From: Cyclobacterium sp. SYSU L10401
Lineage (GTDB): Bacteria; Bacteroidota; Bacteroidia; Cytophagales; Cyclobacteriaceae
Assembly: GCF_010993705.1 (NCBI RefSeq)
Contig: NZ_WOFO01000001.1
Location: forward strand, 384,001-448,000
Direction of reading: 5' to 3'
Length of the DNA: 64,000 nt
Shown here: in pieces, positions 23,450 through 31,375 of the stretch
Layout of the letters: each line of letters opens with the position of its first letter
How positions within the stretch are numbered: the first letter of the stretch is position 1
Translations under genes and position numbers: made by a program
The notes under the pieces: generated by a model
What the model was told of the DNA's origin: nothing
Databases searched by the model: none
What the model saw: only the letters and a program-made list of their open reading frames with translations

Positions 23450-23499
23450 GGTCAGATGTTCAACTAGAGCGGACCCTGACCTAAGTCAGGGCACCCCGA
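23430..23499 (+). pseudogene. Broken tRNA-Pro copy with two palindromes, second example
   Basis: Same structure as 22943-23019: TCCTGAC-TGAG-GTCAGA (23440-23456), the TTCAA remnant, CCCTGAC-CTAA-GTCAGGG (23474-23491), then acceptor CACCCCG plus A. The D-arm part is reduced to GCAGCCCTA. Confidence 0.65.
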
Positions 23500-23507
23500 C
23501 GAGAGTT

Positions 23508-23540
23508 GAGCCAGGCTGGATTCCCAGTCTGGCTTTTTTT
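23508..23540 (+). terminator. tRNA-Pro terminator, copy 4
   Basis: Same AGCCAGGCTGG/CCAGTCTGGCT hairpin and T-run, again ending right at a GIY-YIG ATG (23541). Confidence 0.7.
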
Positions 23541-23660
23541 ATGGAAAATTTTGTATACATACTGTACTCCGCTTCACTGGATCGTTTCTACGTAGGTCAG
23601 ACCCAGGACCTTGAAGCGTGCCTTCAGCGTCATAATTCCGGCCAGAACAAATCCACCATT
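23541..23660 (+). pseudogene. Truncated GIY-YIG nuclease, copy 3
   Basis: The first 39 codons match copy 1 (MENFVYILYSASLDRFYVGQ to HNSGQNKST); homology then stops at GAACAAATCCACCA. The frame continues as unrelated sequence to 23747, antisense to the minus-strand genes. The Glu-containing half of the nuclease is lost. Confidence 0.8.
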
Positions 23661-23704
23661 AGCTTAATGTCTTCAATGCTGGTAATTTCTTTTTTTTCCT
23701 GCAT
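23630..23704 (-). pseudogene. 5' stub of a truncated-hemoglobin-like gene
   Basis: The minus-strand ATG at 23704-23702 overlaps the stop of the upstream gene (TGATG). It reads MQEKKEITSIEDIKLMVDLF before running antisense into the GIY-YIG copy and stopping at 23630. The start resembles the N-terminus of group III truncated hemoglobins, a plausible last gene of the respiratory operon. Most of the gene is gone, apparently removed at the rearrangement junction. Identification is from about 20 residues and is tentative. Confidence 0.5.
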
Positions 23705-24126
23705 CAGAAAAAGGATTTATACAGTTCCGGGTTCCAGAACATGGTGAAATAAAATGCGGCAAAACCAACAAAAGAAATGATAAGGGCCCAAACCCATGCG
23801 GGAATCGCATTTGGGGTCTCTGAGCCTCTAATCATAAAGAAATCGTTACGCTCACTTCCGTACGAATTTACCGTAATTGGAATTTGTTGGTTGACGACTT
23901 CCCCTTCCTTAATTCCGAGAACGGATATATCCGGTCCGTTTCTTACTTCAAATGGAATTGTTTTAATCCCCTCCTTACCTGAAGTGGATTTGGCGAGGAT
24001 TTTTAGCGTATGCTTTCCGTCCGGGATTTTCGTCGTGTCCAAAACAAATTTCACAGGGGGTGCAAATTCCGCAAAAGGCTTGGGATCCGAATCAAGAAAT
24101 ATTTTTACCGTTCTGTTATCTTCCAT
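23704..24126 (-). CDS. Ig-like protein with C-terminal membrane anchor
   Basis: 140 aa from the ATG at 24126 (a longer frame to 24228 overlaps the next gene). A beta-rich domain (about 1-95, with KIPDGKHTLKILAKS) is followed by one transmembrane helix (AWVWALIISFVGFAAFYFTMFW) and a short tail. It begins close to the end of the previous gene and looks like the fifth gene of the cbb3 operon; a function in oxidase assembly or copper/heme supply would be a guess. Confidence 0.65.
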   Translation of the reverse strand: MEDNRTVKIFLDSDPKPFAEFAPPVKFVLDTTKIPDGKHTLKILAKSTSGKEGIKTIPFEVRNGPDISVLGIKEGEVVNQQIPITVNSYGSERNDFFMIRGSETPNAIPAWVWALIISFVGFAAFYFTMFWNPELYKSFF

Positions 24127-24139
24127 GGCTTCAATTTTA

Positions 24140-24406
24140 TTATTCCAAGACAATGTTTTTGATATGCCCGGGCCTGTTTTCCTTGGGCTTAACAAGATAT
24201 TTGATGCTGAAAAACAAGGTAAAAGCAACTATTACCGCAGCAGACCAGGTGATCAGATAGTCTGCATTACCCTGGGGCCCTTGTCCGTGGGTAATGTCCT
24301 CCAGCATTTTGGGCTGGTTTGATTTACAAACCTCACATGCAAAACTTACAGGTGCATAAATGAAAAGGACAAGGCTGACCAAAATGGTTTTTACTTTTCC
24401 CATCAT
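24140..24406 (-). CDS. Small exported membrane protein, oxidase accessory
   Basis: 88 aa with a signal peptide (about 1-23), a CEVCKSNQ motif right after the cleavage region and a second hydrophobic helix (about 49-68). The Cys pair could bind metal. It overlaps the upstream gene by 4 bp, so it is translationally coupled in the cbb3 operon. Confidence 0.65.
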   Translation of the reverse strand: MMGKVKTILVSLVLFIYAPVSFACEVCKSNQPKMLEDITHGQGPQGNADYLITWSAAVIVAFTLFFSIKYLVKPKENRPGHIKNIVLE

Positions 24407-24636
24407 TTCCAGAAATTATTAGCCATGGCAATGGTTTGGAATTCTGTGGCTATTACCTGCGATGAAGCAATCAGTTGTGCAGTATCCTCTGCATAGTCAC
24501 TTCTGAGTTTTTTACGGGTTTCGCCATCCGGTTGGATGGCGGCAATTGATTTACGAGCAAGTTTAATGGCCAGATCGCGGCCTTCCTGAGGGGTACCGGT
24601 GATCAATGATTCCAGATAAATTTCTTTTGTTTCCAT
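24403..24636 (-). CDS. Small soluble protein of the oxidase operon
   Basis: 77 aa, helical and charged, no membrane segment and no recognised family. It lies 8 bp after the di-heme subunit gene and overlaps the next one by 4 bp, so it is expressed with the oxidase. Confidence 0.55.
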   Translation of the reverse strand: METKEIYLESLITGTPQEGRDLAIKLARKSIAAIQPDGETRKKLRSDYAEDTAQLIASSQVIATEFQTIAMANNFWK

Positions 24637-24644
24637 GATGATTA

Positions 24645-25646
24645 TTATTTAAGTGAATTTACAAATGACCTGATTTCTTTTACCTCGTCAATAGTGACAG
24701 CATCGGCAGCATTTCCCCAGCTTGAGCGTTCATGGTTAACAATCGCCGCAATTTCCTCATCAGAAAGCGTCTCCTGAAAGCCTGCCATTACCCCAAATTC
24801 TGGTCTGGCATCATAGCCCTCCATGATGATTCGGATCAAAGTTTCGGGATTTTCATCATTGACAATGGTGCTTCCGGCCAAGGGAGGAAAAGCTCCCGAC
24901 AATCCGCTCCCATCAGCCTGATGGCAGGCGGCACAATTATTCATATACAAATTCTCGCCATCCGGAAGCAACTCCTCGTCTGAATCGTCGAAAGATTCGT
25001 TCTCTTTAGAGGAAGGTATGAAGCTTACAGAAGTATTTTGAGGCATTTCGGCTTGCTTCAGAGATTGAAGATAGGCCACCAGGTTCAAGGCTTTTTGGGA
25101 AGCAACCACCTTTTTCGTTGATGAATTTAGGAATTCTTGTGGAACAGGAACCAAATGGTCTGTATCCCGTATTTTCGACTCTTCTTTAAGGTCGAATAAC
25201 CATGGATAGGAAGGCATAATGGATTCCTTGACTACAATTCTTGGATTATAAAGGTGAAGTAAATGCCATTCCATTCCAGATTGCCTTTGCCCCACGTCCG
25301 TGAGATCGGGACCGGTTCTTTCACTTCCCAAAAGTGATGGAGATTGCCTCCATAGATCCTGCCTTTGCTTGCTGTAGTAATAATCGGAAGGGATGGAAGG
25401 CCGTTTGCCCCAGGTATTGTCCATTTCTATATTTCTCACCTGTTGTGTGTGGCATGACATACAGTTTTCCTGTACATAAATGTGCAGGCCTTTTAATTCC
25501 TCCTCCGAGAAGGTCTCCATACTGGGGAGGGGCTGGGTTTGTTGGATCTGAAAGGCAGGTACCAGGGCAACAAAAGTACTCAGCATCAAAAATCCGAATA
25601 GCGCTGTGCCCACCAGGAGTTTATGATTCTTATGAAAATCTAACAT
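24645..25646 (-). CDS. cbb3-type oxidase di-heme cytochrome c subunit (CcoO/CcoP-like fusion)
   Basis: 333 aa. An N-terminal membrane anchor (about 8-28), then a CcoO-like part with CMSCHTQQVRN (about 61) and the SLLGSERTGPDLTDVG block, then a second c-type domain with CAACHQADGSGLSG (about 238) and a Met-containing end (EGYDARPEFGVMAG). It carries electrons from periplasmic donors to subunit I. Classical operons encode CcoO and CcoP separately; here both heme domains are in one chain. 11 bp separate it from subunit I. Confidence 0.85.
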   Translation of the reverse strand: MLDFHKNHKLLVGTALFGFLMLSTFVALVPAFQIQQTQPLPSMETFSEEELKGLHIYVQENCMSCHTQQVRNIEMDNTWGKRPSIPSDYYYSKQRQDLWRQSPSLLGSERTGPDLTDVGQRQSGMEWHLLHLYNPRIVVKESIMPSYPWLFDLKEESKIRDTDHLVPVPQEFLNSSTKKVVASQKALNLVAYLQSLKQAEMPQNTSVSFIPSSKENESFDDSDEELLPDGENLYMNNCAACHQADGSGLSGAFPPLAGSTIVNDENPETLIRIIMEGYDARPEFGVMAGFQETLSDEEIAAIVNHERSSWGNAADAVTIDEVKEIRSFVNSLK

Positions 25647-25657
25647 TTCAAATTCAG

Positions 25658-27517
25658 TTAAAAGGTGACTGTTTTGTTCTTTGGGCCTGGATAAATTGTT
25701 TCCCGATTTTCCGTATCTGGCCCATTTATTTTTGGATGTAGCATTGGATTTCTTTGATTTCCAGTTATATAGAAGAAATTATAGGCAAAAAGCAGGTGGG
25801 AGATGAACATAAGCGTTCCACCGATAGCCCTCCAAAGCCAGAAAGGTTGCATCAGGATGACGGATTCAATAAACGGTTTACCTTCTATCCAACTCAGTCC
25901 CTTCATGGTTCCCCCAACCATCAGAGATACCATGTAAGCAAACAGGCCAATGAATGCCATCCAGAAATGCATCCCCACCATGATTTGCTTAGGTTCTCTG
26001 CCTGTTATTTTAGGAAGAATGGCGTACACGCAAGCCCAAAGGATAAAGGTGATGATGCCGTACATGGTCATATGCGAATGGGCCACATTAAAGTCTGTAA
26101 AATGCCATATGAAATTTGTGAATCGAAAGGCTTGCAGACTCCCCTGGGCGGATCCGACAAAATAAAATACTACTCCAACCAAGAAGAAAGGTAGTACATA
26201 GCTCTTGGTAATTTCATTCCAACTACCCCTCATGGTCATCAGGAAGTTGGTTGTTCCGGCTACTACCGGTATCAGCATACCGGCACTGAATACGATGGCT
26301 ACCGTCTGTAGCCACCAGGGCAAAGGGCTAAAAACAAAATGGTGGGTACCAATGAGTGTATAAAACAACATCTGGGTCCAAAATGCCAAAACTCCCAGCG
26401 AATAAGAATAAATCGGCTTGTTAAGAGATGACGGAAGGTAATAGTAAATTAGGCCTAAGGTAAAGGTCATAAACCACATGCCCACACCCTGGTGCATGTA
26501 ATATCCCTGGATCACGGTCTCTCCCAAACCATCCTGATACATGGGTAGATAGCCGATTATAACCAGAATTATGGTCCACCCCAGACCTCCCAATAGGTAC
26601 CAGTTTGACACGTAGATTTCATCTATTTTTCGATGGGCCACCGTTTGGTAGAAATTGTAGAACGTCAGGACCATCCCAATGGCAAAAAGAAGGGCCACCG
26701 GCCATATATATTCTCTGTATTCACCTCCACCGTTGTTAACTCCAGACATTAACAACAGGCTGCCTATTGCAACACTGCTGTTCATCAACCACCAGGCATA
26801 CCAAGCAAGTTTATAACTGTATAATTTGTTATTGGAAGTCCTTGTGATCACAAAATATCCCAATCCGATCATGGCAAGGGAAGCCCAACCCCAAAAAACC
26901 GCATTGGTATGTACTGGCCTCAACCTTCCAAAGGAAAGCCAGGAAATAGCATCCATTTCGGGCCAGATAAATTTCAACCCCAGGTATTGACCGATTAGCG
27001 TACCGAATACCAGCCAGAAAACAGCCGCTCCGATATACCAGGTAATCATTTTTTTCAGGTGAAAGGGTGTATCAATGGTGATGGGGGACTTTTTCTTTTC
27101 ATCTACAAGGGGATTGCCAGGCTCATGAGTTATCGCTGCAATGATACCCCTGCTGTCATCCACTTCCAGATTGCTTCCCAGTTCATCGCCGGACAATCGA
27201 TAGGAAACTGCTTTCTTGCGTTTTTCCAAAACGCTGTCAATCTCCGTTTCGTCCATTTCCAGAAGCCTTTCACCGAATTCAATTTTCTTATTTCTTTCAG
27301 TCCTGGTTTGAAGCTGGGTGAAATAGGCCGAAGCCTTCAGGGTCAGGATGAATATGGCGATGACAAGCACTATTACTACCAGCAAAATAGTGCCTATTAT
27401 TCCAGGGCTTGACAGCCAGTTCGAGGTATCTGGGTTTGGAGTAGGTTGAGCGAATACCACCTTTGGAAAAAGGACAAAAATAGCTAATAGACTGATATAA
27501 AACTTTCTGATATACAT
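25658..27517 (-). CDS. ccoN: cbb3-type heme-copper oxidase subunit I
   Basis: 619 aa. The oxidase core from about 165 onward has His ligands in RPVHTNAVFWGW (about 203), YYMHQGVGMW (about 341, CuB), GTHHFVFSPLPWW (about 391-392, CuB) and DFNVAHSHMTMYG (about 478-482, hemes), and the KPIYSYSLG region of helix 7 that in CcoN carries the cross-linked Tyr. The N-terminal 160 residues, with a signal-like helix, a second helix (about 38-62) and a charged linker, are extra relative to usual CcoN and may be a fused small subunit. It reduces oxygen; a NO-reducing relative cannot be excluded without alignment. Confidence 0.85.
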   Translation of the reverse strand: MYIRKFYISLLAIFVLFPKVVFAQPTPNPDTSNWLSSPGIIGTILLVVIVLVIAIFILTLKASAYFTQLQTRTERNKKIEFGERLLEMDETEIDSVLEKRKKAVSYRLSGDELGSNLEVDDSRGIIAAITHEPGNPLVDEKKKSPITIDTPFHLKKMITWYIGAAVFWLVFGTLIGQYLGLKFIWPEMDAISWLSFGRLRPVHTNAVFWGWASLAMIGLGYFVITRTSNNKLYSYKLAWYAWWLMNSSVAIGSLLLMSGVNNGGGEYREYIWPVALLFAIGMVLTFYNFYQTVAHRKIDEIYVSNWYLLGGLGWTIILVIIGYLPMYQDGLGETVIQGYYMHQGVGMWFMTFTLGLIYYYLPSSLNKPIYSYSLGVLAFWTQMLFYTLIGTHHFVFSPLPWWLQTVAIVFSAGMLIPVVAGTTNFLMTMRGSWNEITKSYVLPFFLVGVVFYFVGSAQGSLQAFRFTNFIWHFTDFNVAHSHMTMYGIITFILWACVYAILPKITGREPKQIMVGMHFWMAFIGLFAYMVSLMVGGTMKGLSWIEGKPFIESVILMQPFWLWRAIGGTLMFISHLLFAYNFFYITGNQRNPMLHPKINGPDTENRETIYPGPKNKTVTF

Positions 27518-27554
27518 TTTGGATAAAATTATCGGAAATAGGTTGAAATTTTTT

Positions 27555-27989
27555 TTATCTGATCAAAAGGGTCTTGCCTGATTTTAAACCAGTGGCCAAT
27601 TCAAGAATAGTAGTACTTTCAAGCATCTCTCTAAGTTCTTCTCTTATTTTGACAAACTTATCATGCATAGGACAGGGTTGACTACTGTTACATTCCTCAA
27701 GACCAAGGCCACAGCCTATGTAAATATCCTCACCATCAATGGCTGAAACGATTTCACTGACTTTAATTTCCGCTATCCTTTTTATGCTAATGATAAAACC
27801 TCCATACGGTCCTTTTCTGGACTCCAGGATTTTCTTTTTAATCAAGGAAGTTAGGATTTTGGCCGTAAACGCCTCAGGAGCATTAATTCCTTTGCTCACC
27901 TCTCCTATTTTAACCCTTTCACCCTCCAGCGATCTGGTGGCGATATAGATGATGGCCTTGATACCGTATTCACAGGACTTGGAAAACAT
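27555..27989 (-). CDS. Rrf2-family Fe-S regulator
   Basis: 144 aa. An N-terminal winged HTH (MFSKSCEYGIKAIIYIA...IGEVSKGINAPEAFTAKILTSL) and a cluster-binding loop CGLGLEECNSSQPC (about 92-105; C-X6-C-X5-C), near the NsrR/IscR arrangement. It would sense NO, redox or iron and is placed to control the cbb3 operon that starts 37 bp downstream. A strong palindrome lies 42 bp upstream of its start. Confidence 0.88.
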   Translation of the reverse strand: MFSKSCEYGIKAIIYIATRSLEGERVKIGEVSKGINAPEAFTAKILTSLIKKKILESRKGPYGGFIISIKRIAEIKVSEIVSAIDGEDIYIGCGLGLEECNSSQPCPMHDKFVKIREELREMLESTTILELATGLKSGKTLLIR

Positions 27990-28006
27990 GATATTGGTCA
28001 GTTATT

Positions 28007-28288
28007 TTAACAAAAATAGCAACTTTTTCTATTTACGACAAATTTATCGTAAATAAAACTGCTTCCTTTCCAACCTAAATCGCCAAGGACCAATTTAATG
28101 AGGATAATAACCCCGGTTAAAACCGCATTGATTACATAAAAACAGCTCATTTCCCTAATTTCCGAAGAACCTGTATTTGCTATTAAAGCGATAGCTCCTT
28201 CAGACGAGTGTAATGTTTTGGAATATTGCATGGCTAAAATAGATAGCGCAACAGCCTGGGCCGGGGTCAATCCTATGGACCACTTCAT
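28007..28288 (-). CDS. Small ORF with one hydrophobic helix, uncertain
   Basis: 93 aa. Residues about 52-68 are hydrophobic (VINAVLTGVIILIKLVL). No family recognised; it may be the remnant of a transport protein. Its 3' end overlaps the palindrome and probable promoter of the Rrf2 gene, which argues against it being a conserved gene. Confidence 0.3.
   Translation of the reverse strand: MKWSIGLTPAQAVALSILAMQYSKTLHSSEGAIALIANTGSSEIREMSCFYVINAVLTGVIILIKLVLGDLGWKGSSFIYDKFVVNRKSCYFC
28032..28053. promoter_or_regulatory. Candidate Rrf2 operator over the promoter
   Basis: A 22-bp palindrome with arms TTTACGA and TCGTAAA around an 8-bp core (one mismatched pair). On the minus strand its centre contains TAAATTTG, a full TAnnTTTG -7 box, at 42 bp from the Rrf2 start. 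A repressor bound there would block the Rrf2-cbb3 transcript, so this is probably the autoregulatory site. Confidence 0.6.
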
Positions 28289-28367
28289 TTATGCTCGAAT
28301 TCCTCCATTGTCCGCGAATTAAAAACCAATCTATTTGGGTTTTCTTCGCAATGTTCCGGCCAGGAAA

Positions 28368-29084
28368 TTACCCCCCACTACTCATCCATTTTTCTACCGC
28401 TTCCCGGTAGGATTCACCAATGGAAAACTCCTGATCTCCTAAAAATAGGCTGTTTTTGCGGATGGCGGTAATTTCGGACAGGGCTACCGCATAGGACTTA
28501 TGGATACGAATAAATTTATTTGGTGGCATTACCTTTTCAAACTCCTTAAAGCTCATCCGCACCACAAGGGGCTGAGCGGCACTTTTAAGGTGAAATTTGA
28601 TATAATCCCCATAGCCTTTCAGCCAAAGGATATCATCAAACCTGATTTTGAACTGACTGTAATCTACCTGGGCAAAAAAATGGTCGGCAACAGGCATAGC
28701 TTTGGAAGTAGGGGAAGGGCCCGTTTTCAATTCATGAAGTTCCTTCGCCCGGTGGCAGGCTTTTACAAAGCGCTCCAAAGCGACGGGTTTTACCAGGTAA
28801 TCCACCACATCAAGGTCATAACTGTCTACGGCGTATTGTTTGTAAGCAGTCAAAAAAATGACCATCGGTTTTTTCTGGAGACTGGATATCAGTTCCAAAC
28901 CTGACATGCCGGGCATTTGAATATCGGTAATCAACAGATCTACTGGCTGTTCACGCATGGCCTCCATAGCCTCAAAGGCATTGCTGCAGGTCGCTACTAA
29001 TTTTAAAAAGGGCACCTTTCTGATGTTGTCCTTAAGTAATTCAAGGGCCAGGGGCTCATCGTCTATGGCGATACAATTGATCAT
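28368..29084 (-). CDS. LytTR response regulator
   Basis: 238 aa. A receiver domain (about 1-120) with ADDE-type acidic pocket AIDDEPLA, phosphoacceptor Asp in DLLITDIQMPGMSG (about 54) and the conserved Lys in YLVKP (about 104), followed by a LytTR DNA-binding domain (about 140-235: ILWLKGYGDYIKFHL, MSFKEFEKVMPPNKFIRIHKSYAV). Its start overlaps the kinase stop by 4 bp, so they form a two-component pair. Target genes are unknown. Confidence 0.92.
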   Translation of the reverse strand: MINCIAIDDEPLALELLKDNIRKVPFLKLVATCSNAFEAMEAMREQPVDLLITDIQMPGMSGLELISSLQKKPMVIFLTAYKQYAVDSYDLDVVDYLVKPVALERFVKACHRAKELHELKTGPSPTSKAMPVADHFFAQVDYSQFKIRFDDILWLKGYGDYIKFHLKSAAQPLVVRMSFKEFEKVMPPNKFIRIHKSYAVALSEITAIRKNSLFLGDQEFSIGESYREAVEKWMSSGG

Positions 29085-30121
29085 GGCTTAAAGGTTAATT
29101 GTAGGTTGACGGTAAACCAACCATCGGTTTTTTCAATGCTGAGGCTGTGGTTGCTGCCATAGAGCAGCTCCAGCCTTCTGCTCACATTGGCCAGGTCTAT
29201 CCCTGAAATAGGGTCCCTGGTCTCCTCCTGGTTACTATATTTATTTTTTACCGAAAAATGGAGTTGGCTATCTTTTGTTTTTAGGCTTATGTAGATGGCG
29301 GGATCGGGGATCATTCCCGTACCATGTTTCAGGGCATTCTCCACAAAAGGAATAAGGAGCATGGGCTCGAGGCTATGCCAGTCTTCTGTGGCCTGCAAAT
29401 CTGCCACCAGTTTTAAGCGGCTTCCGATCCGTTGTTGCTGAAGGTCCATATAGCTTTGCAAATATTCCAACTCAGTTTTCAATGGTACCTTTTCCTCGTC
29501 AGTCTCGAAAAGCATGTACCGCATCAGGGAGGAAAGCTTCATCAAAGAGGGTTCCAATGCCTCACTTTTCATGCGTGCCAAGGCCACCATATTATTCAGT
29601 ATGTTCAAAATAAAATGGGGGCTGATTTGGGAACGAAGAAAGGCCAGTTCGGTCTTTAAATTTTCCTTTAGCCTTTCGTTGGCCATGCTATCCGATTTGA
29701 TCTTGTCTGACACAGCCCTGAAGGCTATGGCGGCCAGTACCACAAAAATAAAGGGAAATCCATTATAGAAGGCCGACCTGTAAAAAACAAAAGATAAATC
29801 CGGTAACAGTAAGCCAAACAAGAGCCTGTGAAAATATATGACAAGGAGGAAAAAGCACAAATGAATCAAAAAGTACCAAAGGAATTTTTTATGGTAGAGC
29901 AATTTTGGAATCAGGATGAGCGTATTCAGGTAGAAAAGCAGGACCCAAAAAACACTCGTCAGGGTATTCAAGCTGAGAAATTCGCCACTATGGACGGAAC
30001 GAGACCGGTCATCCTGATACCCCTGCTGGAAAATTACAGGTAGCAGAAAAAAGATAGACCAGGCCAGGACATGGATGATGGCGGTTTGGTACTTTTGAAA
30101 AAAAGTTTTTGGGCTTCTCAT
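29081..30121 (-). CDS. LytS-type sensor histidine kinase
   Basis: 346 aa from the ATG at 30121 (the frame extends to an ATG at 30181, which would add 20 polar residues before the first helix). Four predicted membrane helices (about 10-140), then a His_kinase domain with the phosphoacceptor in FLRSQISPHFILNILNNM and a GHKL ATPase domain with PFVENALKHG and GIDLANVSRRLELLYG. It phosphorylates the overlapping LytTR regulator. Confidence 0.9.
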   Translation of the reverse strand: MRSPKTFFQKYQTAIIHVLAWSIFFLLPVIFQQGYQDDRSRSVHSGEFLSLNTLTSVFWVLLFYLNTLILIPKLLYHKKFLWYFLIHLCFFLLVIYFHRLLFGLLLPDLSFVFYRSAFYNGFPFIFVVLAAIAFRAVSDKIKSDSMANERLKENLKTELAFLRSQISPHFILNILNNMVALARMKSEALEPSLMKLSSLMRYMLFETDEEKVPLKTELEYLQSYMDLQQQRIGSRLKLVADLQATEDWHSLEPMLLIPFVENALKHGTGMIPDPAIYISLKTKDSQLHFSVKNKYSNQEETRDPISGIDLANVSRRLELLYGSNHSLSIEKTDGWFTVNLQLTFKP

Positions 30122-30232
30122 TCGGTTGGGTTGGTATTTAGAGGCAAGATAACGAATAGTAAGATAAGCATTTTGATGCATTTTTTTGGCGCAAACCTGG
30201 CGGATCCCCGGATGGTACCTGCAGTAAAAAAA

Positions 30233-30258
30233 GAAACCGGTCTGTTTAGACCGGTTTC
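30233..30258 (-). terminator. Rho-independent terminator
   Basis: GAAACCGGTC (30233-30242) and GACCGGTTTC (30249-30258) form a perfect 10-bp stem; on the minus strand it is followed by TTTTTTT. It ends the gene at 30298-30885 and insulates it from the kinase. Confidence 0.85.
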
Positions 30259-30297
30259 ACCAGGGCAGTCAATGTTTGATAGCCGAAGTTTCAGTGG

Positions 30298-30885
30298 TTA
30301 ACCTACCGTAAAATGTTGGAGATAGGTCTTTTTTCCATCCTTTATGCTGATGGTGTATTGGTCTTTGATGGCTTTTTCAAAATTGAAAACCTTGTCAAAG
30401 CTTCCATCAACGCTTGCTGATTCTCTGAAAACTTCGTCTTTGTTGCTATTGGTGATTTTTATGTCCACCTTTTTGAGGTCCTTGTCTGATAAAGTGAAAA
30501 TTACTTTATCACCAACAACCTGAAAAACAGATGAATTGATTTTCTCCTCTTTTTGGGTGATGGCTATTTTATCCCCTTTGAGCTCCAGGGTATAAGTCAC
30601 ACTGGCCTGAGGGTTGTCCACCGTAAAGTAATAGGTGCCTGCTGCCAATTGTTCCAGGTTAAACTTTTTTGCATAGTCGTTGTCGTACACGGTGGTATAA
30701 AACAGGGTATTGGCTGTTTGGTCTGAGATTTTTATGGTAGAGGACTTTGAATGGGAGTCTAGGCTAAAGTACAGGTTCTTACCTTCGTTGCTACTGATCA
30801 GGCTGTTGGGGGGTACTGGTGTCATGCTGGTCAGGGATACAAGTACAAAAGCTGCTATTGCGGAAATTTTCATTAAATTTTTCAT
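30298..30885 (-). CDS. Secreted beta-sandwich protein
   Basis: 195 aa with a signal peptide (MKNLMKISAIAAFVLVSLTSMTP cut near residue 24). The mature part reads as two beta-sandwich repeats with a common pattern (LFYTTVYDNDYAKKFNLEQL and EVFRESASVDGSFDKVFNFE), as in secreted Bacteroidota proteins of unknown role. It has its own terminator, so it is probably monocistronic. Confidence 0.7.
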   Translation of the reverse strand: MKNLMKISAIAAFVLVSLTSMTPVPPNSLISSNEGKNLYFSLDSHSKSSTIKISDQTANTLFYTTVYDNDYAKKFNLEQLAAGTYYFTVDNPQASVTYTLELKGDKIAITQKEEKINSSVFQVVGDKVIFTLSDKDLKKVDIKITNSNKDEVFRESASVDGSFDKVFNFEKAIKDQYTISIKDGKKTYLQHFTVG

Positions 30886-30980
30886 GTTTTTACAATTTTA
30901 GGTCTGCCAACTGACAGACTGATGATGAATGTATTACATGACAAACATAAGGAGTATGAAAGGCTTAAATCCGGGAAGGA

Positions 30981-31111
30981 GATAAACCGGGGAAAGTTTG
31001 CGATGAACTCTAAAAAGTTTGCGGTGAAAGTTTCTGCGAATCTGCTGTGGATAGGAAAAAGTACTTTTTTCCCAGAGATAAACCCAAGGTATTAACCCCA
31101 TTTATCCGGAT
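30981..31111. repeat. Diverged intergenic repeat, copy 1
   Basis: Begins GATAAACCGG and ends TTATCCGGAT; about two thirds of it aligns with 31536-31647 (shared blocks TGCGAA, GGATAGGA, AAAGTACTTTT, TTAACCC). A short internal duplication of AAGTTTGCG makes it longer than copy 2. No ORF runs through it. Confidence 0.6.
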
Positions 31112-31282
31112 ATAAGATGAATCACAAGTGGTGTTGCTGGAAAAATAGCATTTTCTACGGATGGTTTTTTCCCTATTTTTAGTCGATGGAACATTTGTCC
31201 AAATAAATTTGGAGGCTAATAAACAAAAAGAAAATTTCATTGATGTACGAAAAGAGCGTTGGGCTGACAAAAAACCGACCTG

Positions 31283-31375
31283 TCCTGAATTTTCTCAGGA
31301 GGTGTGCGGCAGGATGGCGGGAGGAAGGATTTTTTTGTCTTGAATTTTTTGTTTCTTTTTGTTTCAAGACAAAAA
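31283..31375. repeat. Two palindromes in the intergenic region
   Basis: TCCTGA-ATTTTC-TCAGGA (31283-31300) resembles the palindromes in the tRNA-Pro copies. TTTTTGTCTTGAA (31332-31344) pairs perfectly with TTCAAGACAAAAA (31363-31375), a possible bidirectional terminator. No gene is visible in 30886-31681. Confidence 0.5.

Noticed and set aside
22471-23660. CRISPR array
   Set aside because: Repeated units are hundreds of bases long, contain ORFs and tRNA halves, and spacing is irregular; no cas genes.
25754-26194. Plus-strand ORF of 146 codons
   Set aside because: Antisense to the strongly conserved oxidase subunit I.
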